In this document: positions 1 through 5,403 of the stretch, one piece after another | Numbering within the stretch: the stretch's first letter is position 1 | Layout: every line of letters begins with the position of its first letter | NCBI GenBank assembly: GCA_934373455.1 | Contig: CAKRON010000102.1 | Span: 1-8,977, forward strand | Reading direction: 5' to 3' | From: an uncultured Marvinbryantia sp. | GTDB lineage: Bacteria > Bacillota > Clostridia > Lachnospirales > Lachnospiraceae | Length of the DNA: 8,977 bases | Position numbers and translations under genes: made by a program | Notes under the pieces: generated by a model | Seen by the model: only the letters and a program-made list of their open reading frames with translations | What the model was told of the DNA's origin: nothing | Databases searched by the model: none

Positions 1-687
1 CATCACAGCAACCCGGTCTGCTACCCGGGCTACTACGCCCAGATCATGGGATACCAGTATGGTCGCTGTTCCCAGCTTCCTTTGTATTTCCCGCAGGAGA
101 TCCAGAATCTGTGCCTGTATCGTCACATCCAACGCTGTTGTCGGCTCATCGGCAAACAGGATATCCGGATCTGCTGCCAGCGCAATTGCCATGACACATC
201 TTTGGCGCATTCCACCGGAAAACTGCCACGGATACTGATGATATCTCTCTTTTGGATGAGTGATTCCTACCAGTTCCATAAGTTCCAGAACTTTCTGATA
301 TACCTCCTCTTTGGAGCTTTTTTTATTGTGGATGATGACTGCCTCCGCAATCTGCTTTCCGATTTTTATCGTTGGGTTCAACGTCGTCATGGGATCCTGA
401 AAGATCATGGAAAAAGTTTTTCCTCTTAAATTCTGCATTTCTTTTTCCCGATACCCGGTAATATCCTGTCCGCAAACGCTTATGCTTCCGTTTGTAATTC
501 TGGCACTTGGTGGGAGGAGTTTCATTACACTTTTACAAAGCATACTTTTTCCACATCCTGACTCTCCTACAATGGCCAACACTTCCCCTTTTTTTAAAGA
601 AAAAGAAACGTCTCGCACTGCCTGTACTTCTCCGGCAAGACCGTCAATACTGACGGAAAGATTTTTTACTTCTAACAAATGTTCCAT
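1..687 (-). CDS. Oligopeptide/dipeptide ABC transporter ATP-binding protein (OppD/DppD-like), 3' end missing
   Basis: This is the cytoplasmic ATPase subunit of a peptide/nickel-type ABC importer, powering uptake of the ligand caught by the binding protein encoded just upstream. The 229 visible residues contain, in order, Walker A GESGCGKS (41-48), the Q-loop in FQDP (96-99), the ABC signature FSGGMRQR (156-163), Walker B ILFADEP (176-182) and the H-loop His in SHD (214). All catalytic motifs are intact. The start is ATG at 685-687, with AAAGGA five bases upstream. The reading frame stays open to the window edge, so about 90-100 residues are missing, where OppD/DppD proteins carry the C-terminal oligopeptide-transporter (oligo_HPY) region. 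The subfamily is assigned from the GQDITGYREKEM and NPTIKIGKQIAEA stretches, typical of OppD/DppD. The substrate cannot be told; peptide is likeliest, nickel or another small ligand is possible. An intercistronic terminator (712-735) probably lowers its expression relative to the binding protein. Confidence 0.93.
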   Translation of the reverse strand, partial: MEHLLEVKNLSVSIDGLAGEVQAVRDVSFSLKKGEVLAIVGESGCGKSMLCKSVMKLLPPSARITNGSISVCGQDITGYREKEMQNLRGKTFSMIFQDPMTTLNPTIKIGKQIAEAVIIHNKKSSKEEVYQKVLELMELVGITHPKERYHQYPWQFSGGMRQRCVMAIALAADPDILFADEPTTALDVTIQAQILDLLREIQRKLGTATILVSHDLGVVARVADRVAVM

Positions 688-711
688 TTTTGTCCTTTTT
701 CTGATCGTGCG

Positions 712-735
712 AAAAAGGGGCACAAACTGTGCCCC
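712..735 (-). terminator. Rho-independent terminator between binding protein and ATPase genes
   Basis: Read on the minus strand, GGGGCACA-GTT-TGTGCCCC forms a perfect 8-bp GC-rich stem with a 3-nt loop, followed directly by TTTTT. It begins 18 nt after the binding protein stop codon and ends 24 nt before the ATPase start codon, inside an apparent operon. It should act as a partial terminator that gives excess binding protein over transporter subunits, a common need in ABC importers. Whether it is leaky, or whether the ATPase has its own promoter, is not visible. Confidence 0.85.
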
Positions 736-753
736 CATCACACTTTCTGATTT

Positions 754-2295
754 TTATTCTTCTATTGTCCAATCTGCTACATTCCAGAAAATACCAACTC
801 CGTGATGTCCCATAATGGTATCCGGATCAATTCCGTGAATATCGCTGTCTGCCACATAGTTTGCATCAATATAGCAGATAAATGCATAAGCCGGATCATT
901 TGCCAGTTCTACCTGGAACTTGTCATAAGCTTCTGCTCTGACTTCCGGATCACTGGACTCTCTGGCCTCTGTCAGATATTCATCTACCTTTTCATTGGAA
1001 TAGCTGGAGTAGTTTGCTCCCTTATCTGTACCAAATACTTTGTAGGTATGGTCATCCGCATCAAATGGGCTTCCCCATCCAATCAGGAATGCCATCTGTC
1101 CTGCCCAGTCTGTCTGTGCCGGAATCTCAACTGTTACATCCATGCCGATTTCTTTCAGTTCCTGTGCTGCGATCTGTGCCATATCGATACGCACCTGATC
1201 TCCTGAACTTACACTGATGACAAAACCGACCTTTTCTCCATCACGGTAATAGAAACCGTCATCTCCCATTTCACATCCGGCAGCCTCCAGTACTTCTTTT
1301 GCTTTTTCCGGATTGTAATCATAATGTTCTACATCTTCATTGTTATAAACATTTCTTTGAAGCGGTCCGTAAGCTTCCATTCCCTGTCCTAACAGCACTG
1401 CATCGATGATAGCCTGACGATCCAGTCCATAACATACTGCCGGGATCAGATCTCTGTTTTTCTGCCAGTATTCATTTCCAAAGTTGAACATAATTCCACG
1501 ATAATCAGCTGTCTTCATATCATAGCAGGTATATGCATCATCATCCACAAATGTAGCGGCATCCTTTGGAGTCAGAAGTGCCAGATCCAGTTCCTGGGAT
1601 TTCAGCTGTAATGCTTTCGCATTATCATCCGGAACTACTTTAAATATAATAGTATCAATGTTTGGTTCACCCTTGAAGTAATCTTCATTTTTGGTCAGGG
1701 TAATTGCCTGTCCTTCTTCCCAGGATTCCAGTTTGTATGGACCTGTTCCGATTGGATTACGGAAAAAATCAGAAGTCTGCATATCTTCACCTTCCAACAG
1801 ATGCTTTGGAAGGACTGCCATCGTCATGTAGTCCAGGAATGCCACGTTTGGAGCATCCAGCTTGAATGCTATGGTATGATCATCGATCACTGTAATTTCC
1901 TGAATATCTTCAAAGTTTGGTGCATTTTCAGAACCGTTTTCCGGATCCATAATTGCTTCGATGGTGAACTTCACGTCTTCCGCTGTCACAGGTTCTCCAT
2001 CCTGCCACTTTGCATCTTCCACCATATGGAATGTATAAGTATTGGTTTCGTCATCAAATTCCCAGCTCTCAGCCAGTGCCGGAACCACCTGGTTATCTCC
2101 GTCATGTCCTGTCAATCCATTAAAGATCAGGATATTGATCTCTCCATGTTCATCCATTGCAGGATTGATTCTGGTATAATCACCACTACCGTAAACCAGT
2201 GTTTCGCCTTCCGCAGATACGGTCATTGCAGCTCCTGCACTAACCAGTGATAACGCCATAAATAATCCGGCAATTTTAAGCATTCTTTTTTTCAT
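754..2295 (-). CDS. ABC transporter substrate-binding protein, family 5 (DppA/OppA/NikA type)
   Basis: This 513-residue extracytoplasmic solute receptor of the SBP_bac_5 family delivers a peptide-like ligand to an ABC importer. Family hallmarks are LAESWEFDDETNTYTF followed by the WQDGEPVTAEDVKFT region (about 98-112), IGTGPYKLESW (about 182-192), and the C-terminal GIFWNVADW tail. Length is normal for DppA/OppA (about 500-540). The N-terminus is a signal peptide: KKR, a hydrophobic core (LKIAGLFMALSLVSAGAA), then TVSA-EGE, best cut after residue 28 by signal peptidase I. There is no lipobox cysteine, which is unusual for a Gram-positive receptor that is normally lipid-anchored. The start at 2293-2295 is supported by GGGGGAAC about 7 nt upstream. 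It is first in its operon, with the ATPase gene 66 nt downstream beyond a terminator. The ligand is unknown; peptide or nickel-chelate transport cannot be separated by reading. Confidence 0.93.
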   Translation of the reverse strand: MKKRMLKIAGLFMALSLVSAGAAMTVSAEGETLVYGSGDYTRINPAMDEHGEINILIFNGLTGHDGDNQVVPALAESWEFDDETNTYTFHMVEDAKWQDGEPVTAEDVKFTIEAIMDPENGSENAPNFEDIQEITVIDDHTIAFKLDAPNVAFLDYMTMAVLPKHLLEGEDMQTSDFFRNPIGTGPYKLESWEEGQAITLTKNEDYFKGEPNIDTIIFKVVPDDNAKALQLKSQELDLALLTPKDAATFVDDDAYTCYDMKTADYRGIMFNFGNEYWQKNRDLIPAVCYGLDRQAIIDAVLLGQGMEAYGPLQRNVYNNEDVEHYDYNPEKAKEVLEAAGCEMGDDGFYYRDGEKVGFVISVSSGDQVRIDMAQIAAQELKEIGMDVTVEIPAQTDWAGQMAFLIGWGSPFDADDHTYKVFGTDKGANYSSYSNEKVDEYLTEARESSDPEVRAEAYDKFQVELANDPAYAFICYIDANYVADSDIHGIDPDTIMGHHGVGIFWNVADWTIEE

Positions 2296-2334
2296 ATCTT
2301 GTTCCCCCGCATTTTTGTTTGTTACGCAAGGTCT

Positions 2335-2363
2335 ATGATACCAGACAAAATCACTTCATATAA
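2335..2363 (-). promoter_or_regulatory. Candidate promoter for the ABC transporter operon
   Basis: On the minus strand an extended -10 (TGGTATCAT, 2335-2343) sits 17 nt from a weak -35 (TTATAT, 2358-2363). Transcription would start near 2328, about 33 nt before the binding protein start codon. The TG extension can compensate for the poor -35. A C4-TT-G4 dyad (2365-2374) lies immediately upstream and might be a regulator contact. This is a call from consensus matching only. Confidence 0.4.
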
Positions 2364-2386
2364 GCCCCTTGGGGGGATGTATCGCC

Positions 2387-2423
2387 ATTCCATTTTCGCT
2401 TATGATATTCCATTTTGGAATAT
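2387..2423. repeat. Direct repeat plus hairpin-type palindrome upstream of the ABC operon promoter
   Basis: ATTCCATTTT occurs twice, at 2387-2396 and 2407-2416, exactly 20 bp apart (about two helical turns). The second copy is part of a perfect 8-3-8 inverted repeat, ATATTCCA-TTT-TGGAATAT (2405-2423). It lies about 60-95 bp upstream of the predicted transporter transcription start and about 40 bp from the upstream SdpR-type palindrome. The layout suits an activator or repressor binding as a dimer on the full dyad and on a half-site. The regulator is unknown. Confidence 0.45.
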
Positions 2424-2464
2424 TTGTTTTTCTTTTCTGATGCTCCAATTTCAACCAGTCTGCT

Positions 2465-2484
2465 ATTTAGATATTTTTCTAAAT
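2465..2484. promoter_or_regulatory. Upstream candidate SdpR operator (O1)
   Basis: ATTTAGATATTTTTCTAAAT is an imperfect 20-bp dyad whose arms match at 8 of 10 positions. It matches the perfect palindrome at 2521-2540 at 18 of 20 bases. It ends 5 bp upstream of the sdpR -35 box. Shared sequence and placement around one promoter make it a likely second repressor site; centre-to-centre spacing to O2 is 56 bp. Confidence 0.65.
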
Positions 2485-2489
2485 ACTTG

Positions 2490-2518
2490 TTGACTTTTCG
2501 TATAGTTCTGTATATATT
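2490..2518 (+). promoter_or_regulatory. sdpR-sdpI promoter
   Basis: TTGACT (2490-2495) and TATATT (2513-2518) are separated by 17 bp, a near-consensus housekeeping sigma promoter. Transcription should start near 2525, inside the palindrome O2, giving a leader of about 38 nt before the sdpR start codon. Flanking dyads on both sides suggest strong repression by the encoded ArsR-type protein. Confidence 0.7.
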
Positions 2519-2520
2519 GT

Positions 2521-2540
2521 ATTTAGAAATATTTCTAAAT
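2521..2540. promoter_or_regulatory. Downstream candidate SdpR operator (O2), perfect palindrome
   Basis: ATTTAGAAATATTTCTAAAT is a perfect 20-bp inverted repeat that begins 2 bp after the -10 box and covers the expected transcription start. A bound dimer would block RNA polymerase. Its position directly in front of an ArsR-family gene, and its near duplicate at 2465-2484, point to autorepression. Confidence 0.75.
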
Positions 2541-2550
2541 GGTTTTTGAA

Positions 2551-2556
2551 AGGAGG
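2551..2556 (+). promoter_or_regulatory. Ribosome binding site that fixes the sdpR start
   Basis: AGGAGG stands 6 nt before ATG 2563. An in-frame ATG at 2539 would put this site inside the coding region and overlaps operator O2, with no ribosome site of its own. The start at 2563 is therefore preferred. Confidence 0.85.
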
Positions 2557-2562
2557 AATGTT

Positions 2563-2826
2563 ATGGTTTTTGCAGATACCTTTAAAGCGCTGTCAGATCC
2601 TGTGCGCAGGGAAATCTTGCAGCTTCTGAAATCCGGCAGGCTGTCCGCCGGAGAAATTGGCAGCCATTTTGATATGACTGGTGCCACTGTCTCCTATCAC
2701 CTGAAAATCCTGAAAAAAGCAGATCTCATATGGGAGACAAAAGTTAAGAATTATGTTTATTATGAATTAAATACTTCAGTTGTAGAGGAACTTCTTCTGT
2801 GGCTGAAAGATCTGAAGGGAGAATGA
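2563..2826 (+). CDS. sdpR: ArsR-family transcriptional repressor, SdpR type
   Basis: This 87-residue winged-helix DNA-binding protein is predicted to repress its own sdpR-sdpI operon. The sequence opens with FKALSDPVRREILQLL (helices 1-2, residues 7-22), then the helix-turn-helix GEIGSHFDMTGATVSYHLKIL (30-50), with recognition helix about 39-51, and a short wing around KVKNYVYYEL (60-69). The metal-site cysteines of classical ArsR/SmtB sensors are absent, as expected for SdpR-like autorepressors. The start is set by AGGAGG at 2551. The stop codon lies 4 nt before the sdpI start, so the two are cotranscribed and probably translationally coupled. In Bacillus subtilis, SdpR is titrated to the membrane by toxin-bound SdpI, which relieves repression; the same circuit is inferred here from gene order and operator layout, not shown. 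The fit to the SdpR group is strong; the inducing signal is unknown. Confidence 0.88.
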   Translation: MVFADTFKALSDPVRREILQLLKSGRLSAGEIGSHFDMTGATVSYHLKILKKADLIWETKVKNYVYYELNTSVVEELLLWLKDLKGE

Positions 2827-2830
2827 TATC

Positions 2831-3472
2831 ATGTTGAATATGATAAAAAAATATAAATGGTCACTGCTGTTTGGCAGTCTGCTTTCTCTAAGTCCGATGA
2901 TGATAGGGCTGTTTCTGTGGAATAAGCTTCCGGCTCAGATCCCTACCCACTTTTCCACCGGCAATGTCCCAGACGGCTGGAGTGATAAGTACACTACTGT
3001 CTTTGGTCTTACAGGCTTCCTGTTTGCGATGATGTGGTTCTGTTTTCTGATCACCAGCGCTGATCCCAGACGTAAAAATATCAGTTCAAAGCTGATCCGG
3101 TCATTGATCTGGTTCATGGCAGTTCTTTCCCCGGTAGTCATATGCTCCAGCTACGCTATTGCCCTTGGCATTCATGTGAACATCTCTATGATTGTTTCTC
3201 TGATCATCGGAGTCATGCTCATGGTCATTGGAAATTATCTGACAAAGGTAAAGCAAAACTACAGTACTGGTATCCGCATCCCATGGACACTGTTCAGTGA
3301 AGAAAACTGGAACAGGACTCACCGTGTCAGTTCCCGGATATTCGTCCTTGCAGGACTGGCCATGATCATCAATGCATTTGTAGATTCCGATGTCATTTTA
3401 TTTATAATCATTATGGCACTGCTCACCATACCATATGGATATTCCTTTTTTCTGTATAAGAAAGGGGTCTGA
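2831..3472 (+). CDS. sdpI: SdpI-family membrane immunity/sensor protein (DUF1648)
   Basis: This 213-residue polytopic membrane protein resembles SdpI, the immunity protein that protects B. subtilis from the SdpC killing factor and helps signal through SdpR. The N-terminal DUF1648 part (about 13-55) carries LPAQIPTHFSTGNVPDGWSD after the first membrane helix. The C-terminal SdpI motif (about 134-171) contains GNYLTKVKQNYSTGIRIPWT and SEENWNRTHRVSSR. About six membrane segments are visible (12-30, 57-75, 93-111, 119-136, 170-184, 187-207). Length matches the family (about 200-220). The start at 2831 has GGGAG about 9 nt upstream; an ATG three codons later is worse placed. It follows sdpR with a 4-nt gap. 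No sdpABC-like toxin genes are in the window, so it may guard against foreign toxins or serve another envelope role. Family membership is clear; actual immunity function is inferred. Confidence 0.88.
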   Translation: MLNMIKKYKWSLLFGSLLSLSPMMIGLFLWNKLPAQIPTHFSTGNVPDGWSDKYTTVFGLTGFLFAMMWFCFLITSADPRRKNISSKLIRSLIWFMAVLSPVVICSSYAIALGIHVNISMIVSLIIGVMLMVIGNYLTKVKQNYSTGIRIPWTLFSEENWNRTHRVSSRIFVLAGLAMIINAFVDSDVILFIIIMALLTIPYGYSFFLYKKGV

Positions 3473-3490
3473 TTGATCAGCACTTTAAGA

Positions 3491-3532
3491 AATAAGAAAA
3501 ATGGCTATCTCCTACGCCAATAGGAAATAGCC
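3491..3532 (-). terminator. Terminator of the right-hand operon and of the candidate small RNA
   Basis: On the minus strand GGCTAT-t-TCCT pairs with AGGA-g-ATAGCC across one mismatch and an 8-nt loop (stem 3503-3532), followed by ATTTTTCTTATTT. The tail is T-rich only on the minus strand, so it should end transcripts arriving from rlmI or starting near 3601. Confidence 0.65.
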
Positions 3533-3601
3533 TCACGTCAAGTTACTGCAATTTGTTTTCAGTGACAATCATCAGACAAGCACTATCCTTTGATTGTTTC
3601 T
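3496..3601 (-). ncRNA. Candidate small RNA of about 106 nt, unknown family
   Basis: A self-contained transcription unit is visible on the minus strand in the gap between two convergent genes. A promoter (3608-3636) predicts a start near 3601. The RNA would begin with a 7-bp hairpin (ACAATCA at its 5' side pairing with TGATTGT, plus-strand 3591-3597 and 3565-3571) carrying a roughly 19-nt loop. A mostly unpaired linker of about 30 nt follows, and then the terminator hairpin at 3503-3532. No convincing protein is encoded; the longest openings are about 10-15 codons. The size and hairpin-linker-terminator layout recall antisense antitoxin RNAs or trans-acting small RNAs of Firmicutes. It is antisense to the 3' tail of the sdpRI transcript, which it would overlap entirely. 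It could instead be only the structured 3' end of the rlmI mRNA. Confidence 0.35.
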
Positions 3602-3607
3602 AATCTG

Positions 3608-3636
3608 ATTATAAGTCACTCCTTGCTCATTTGCAA
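3608..3636 (-). promoter_or_regulatory. Candidate promoter of the small RNA
   Basis: On the minus strand TTGCAA (3631-3636) and a perfect TATAAT (3608-3613) are 17 bp apart. The -35 box lies in a small dyad, CCTTGC-TCATTT-GCAAGG (3621-3638). A consensus -10 at correct spacing in a convergent gap is unlikely to serve either neighbouring protein gene. Confidence 0.45.
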
Positions 3637-3650
3637 GGATAAATTTAGGA

Positions 3651-3683
3651 ATGGGATGTAACCACAAAACACATCCCATTTTT
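3651..3683 (+). terminator. Terminator of the sdpR-sdpI operon
   Basis: ATGGGATGT (3651-3659) and ACATCCCAT (3671-3679) form a perfect 9-bp stem with an 11-nt loop, followed by TTTT on the plus strand. It lies about 180 nt beyond the sdpI stop, leaving a long 3' leader-like tail. On the minus strand it directly follows the rlmI stop codon, but its tail there (TCCTAAATTT) is not T-rich. Confidence 0.7.
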
Positions 3684-3693
3684 CATATTATAT

Positions 3694-4896
3694 TTACTTC
3701 TCATCCACTACCTGGAAGATATAGAATTTAAGATAATAAGATTCATCTGCGGCCCACAGAATCGGATGGTCTGCTGCCTGGGTGCGGAACTCTACCTGAC
3801 GCAGACGCTTGTGGGCGCTGACTGCCGCCTGATGAATCACTTTGGTGAAGTTCTCATAGTCCATATAATGGGAACAGGAGCAGGTTGCCAGATAGCCGCC
3901 GTCTTTCACCAGTTTCATGCCGCGGATGTTGATCTCACGGTAGCCTTTCATGGCATTCTTGATGGTATTTTTTGCTTTGGTAAATGCCGGTGGATCCAGA
4001 ATGACGACATCATACTTCTCCCCTGCCGCTTCCAGTTTCGGCAGTTCATCAAAGACATCTGCCGCGCGGAATTTCACAGTATCCTGCAATCCATTGCGCA
4101 CTGCATTTTCCGTTGCCTGCTGCACTGCATACTCAGAGATATCCAGTCCGGTAACTTCCTTTGCACCGGCGATTCCGGCATTTAAAGCAAAGGTTCCCAT
4201 ATGGGTGAAGCAGTCCAGAACACGTTTATCCTTGCAGATTCTCTGGATAGCCAGCCGGTTGTACTTCTGATCCAGGAAGAAACCTGTCTTCTGTCCGTCT
4301 TTCACATCTACCAGATATTTCACACCATTTTCTGTGATCTCCACATTGGTATCGAATTCCGGTCCTATAAAGGCTTTTACCTGCTGCATGCCTTCTTTTT
4401 TACGTTCTTTGGCATCACTGCGCTCATAGACTCCGATGATCTGTATTCCATCTTCTGCCATCACTTCTTTTAACAGACGAACAATGGTCTCTTTCATCTG
4501 CTCCATACCAAGTGCCAGACACTGTACCACCAGTACATTTTCATATTTATCTACGACCAGTCCCGGCAGAAAATCTGCTTCTCCAAAGATCACACGACAG
4601 CTTGAAGTATCCACAGTATTCTTACGATATTCCCATGCATTCTTCACTCTCATGCGCAGGAATTCCTCATTCACTTCCTGATCATCTTTCCGTGTCATCA
4701 TCCGGATACGGATCTTGGAATTCTGATTAATAAATCCCCGTCCCATCGGATAACCGTCAAAATCATGCACGATCACGATATCTCCATTTTTAAAAGTTCC
4801 TGTAATCGTAGCAATCTCATTATCATAAATCCACAAACCACCTGACTTGATAGTTCGTCCTTCTCCTTTTTTTAAAGTCACAATTGTATTGCTCAT
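3694..4896 (-). CDS. rlmI: RlmI-type class I SAM-dependent 23S rRNA cytosine-5 methyltransferase
   Basis: This protein is predicted to methylate a cytosine in 23S rRNA (m5C1962 in E. coli numbering for RlmI) using S-adenosylmethionine. The 400 residues match the family length. An N-terminal PUA RNA-binding domain (about 3-75; GGLWIYDNEI, GRGFINQNSKIRIR) is followed by a linker domain with GQKTGFFLDQ (201-210). The Rossmann methyltransferase comes last: motif I VLDCFTHMGTFALNAG (226-241), acidic GLDIS (250-254), motif IV LDPPAF (300-305) and the catalytic-cysteine motif CSCSH (339-343). All key residues are present. Start ATG 4894-4896 has GGGAG 7 nt upstream. It is last in the operon, 14 nt after the HD-domain gene. 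Firmicute relatives have been less well studied, so the exact target base is taken from the E. coli enzyme. The methyltransferase assignment itself is firm. Confidence 0.9.
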   Translation of the reverse strand: MSNTIVTLKKGEGRTIKSGGLWIYDNEIATITGTFKNGDIVIVHDFDGYPMGRGFINQNSKIRIRMMTRKDDQEVNEEFLRMRVKNAWEYRKNTVDTSSCRVIFGEADFLPGLVVDKYENVLVVQCLALGMEQMKETIVRLLKEVMAEDGIQIIGVYERSDAKERKKEGMQQVKAFIGPEFDTNVEITENGVKYLVDVKDGQKTGFFLDQKYNRLAIQRICKDKRVLDCFTHMGTFALNAGIAGAKEVTGLDISEYAVQQATENAVRNGLQDTVKFRAADVFDELPKLEAAGEKYDVVILDPPAFTKAKNTIKNAMKGYREINIRGMKLVKDGGYLATCSCSHYMDYENFTKVIHQAAVSAHKRLRQVEFRTQAADHPILWAADESYYLKFYIFQVVDEK

Positions 4897-4910
4897 CTGT
4901 TCTCTCCCAT

Positions 4911-5381
4911 CTATCTCTTGCGAATTGTCTCATCCAGTGCACTGATTTTATCTGCTACACATACCAGTACACTTTCTTTATATTTCGGCGGCTTTAAATT
5001 CAGGGGAAACATGTGCTTCTGAATCACATCCTGCTCAATCTCTCCTAATTCAAAATCTTTCCTGGCATTTTTCAGTGCTGTCTGTGCATGGGAAAATCCA
5101 TGCCATTTATGACTGGCATCCTTTTCATGCCAGTCATAAAGAAAATAATCATGAAGTAATGCGCCCCGCATCATGGCATCCCGATTCACCTTTACACGGA
5201 ACAATTCTGCTAAAAATAAACTAAGTACTGCCACTTTTACAGAATGAGAATACACGGATACTTTTCCATGCTGCATGAACTTCTTTTCTTTCTGCATATT
5301 GGAAGATTTCAGAATATCAGCACCCTTAATATGAACCATCTCATCCCAGTGCGCCCTTCTGTCTTTCCATTTCTGAAACAT
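4911..5381 (-). CDS. HD-domain phosphohydrolase-like protein
   Basis: This 156-residue soluble protein is built around one HD domain, a metal-dependent phosphohydrolase fold. The expected metal ligands are seen: a histidine in VYSHSVKVA (46), the HD pair in GALLHDYFLYDW (77-78), histidines at 98 and 123 (GFSHAQTA, IQKHMFPL), and an aspartate in CVADKISALDE (144). The extra histidines resemble the larger HD proteins that act on nucleotides or phosphorylated metabolites. There is no second domain, no GYP motif of cyclic-di-GMP phosphodiesterases and no membrane segment. The lysine-rich start (residues 1-40) could bind nucleic acid, but this is speculative. A ribosome site (AAGGAAG) stands about 9 nt before ATG 5379-5381. 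It lies 22 nt after the second GT-C-like gene and 14 nt before rlmI. The substrate is unknown, and the operon context does not settle it. Confidence 0.8.
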   Translation of the reverse strand: MFQKWKDRRAHWDEMVHIKGADILKSSNMQKEKKFMQHGKVSVYSHSVKVAVLSLFLAELFRVKVNRDAMMRGALLHDYFLYDWHEKDASHKWHGFSHAQTALKNARKDFELGEIEQDVIQKHMFPLNLKPPKYKESVLVCVADKISALDETIRKR

Positions 5382-5403
5382 TATTTTTGTCTTCCTTCCC
5401 AGT

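Noticed and set aside
46..1217. Several open plus-strand frames of 67-134 codons opposite the ABC genes
   Set aside because: They lie wholly or mostly on the complement of clear protein genes, have no ribosome sites or recognisable motifs, and show compositions typical of antisense frames.
2539..2562. Eight-codon N-terminal extension of sdpR from ATG 2539
   Set aside because: The start would sit in the operator palindrome and have no ribosome site; AGGAGG at 2551-2556 serves ATG 2563.
3502..3531. Nine-codon plus-strand frame (MAISYANRK)
   Set aside because: It is formed by the terminator hairpin sequence itself, has no ribosome site and no resemblance to a known peptide.
3562..3619. Larger dyad GTGAC-N-ATCAGA pairing with TCTGAT-N-GTCAC, considered as a mobile element or riboswitch
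   Set aside because: It needs an asymmetric internal loop, lacks flanking target-site repeats, and lies downstream of both neighbouring genes where a riboswitch would have nothing to control.
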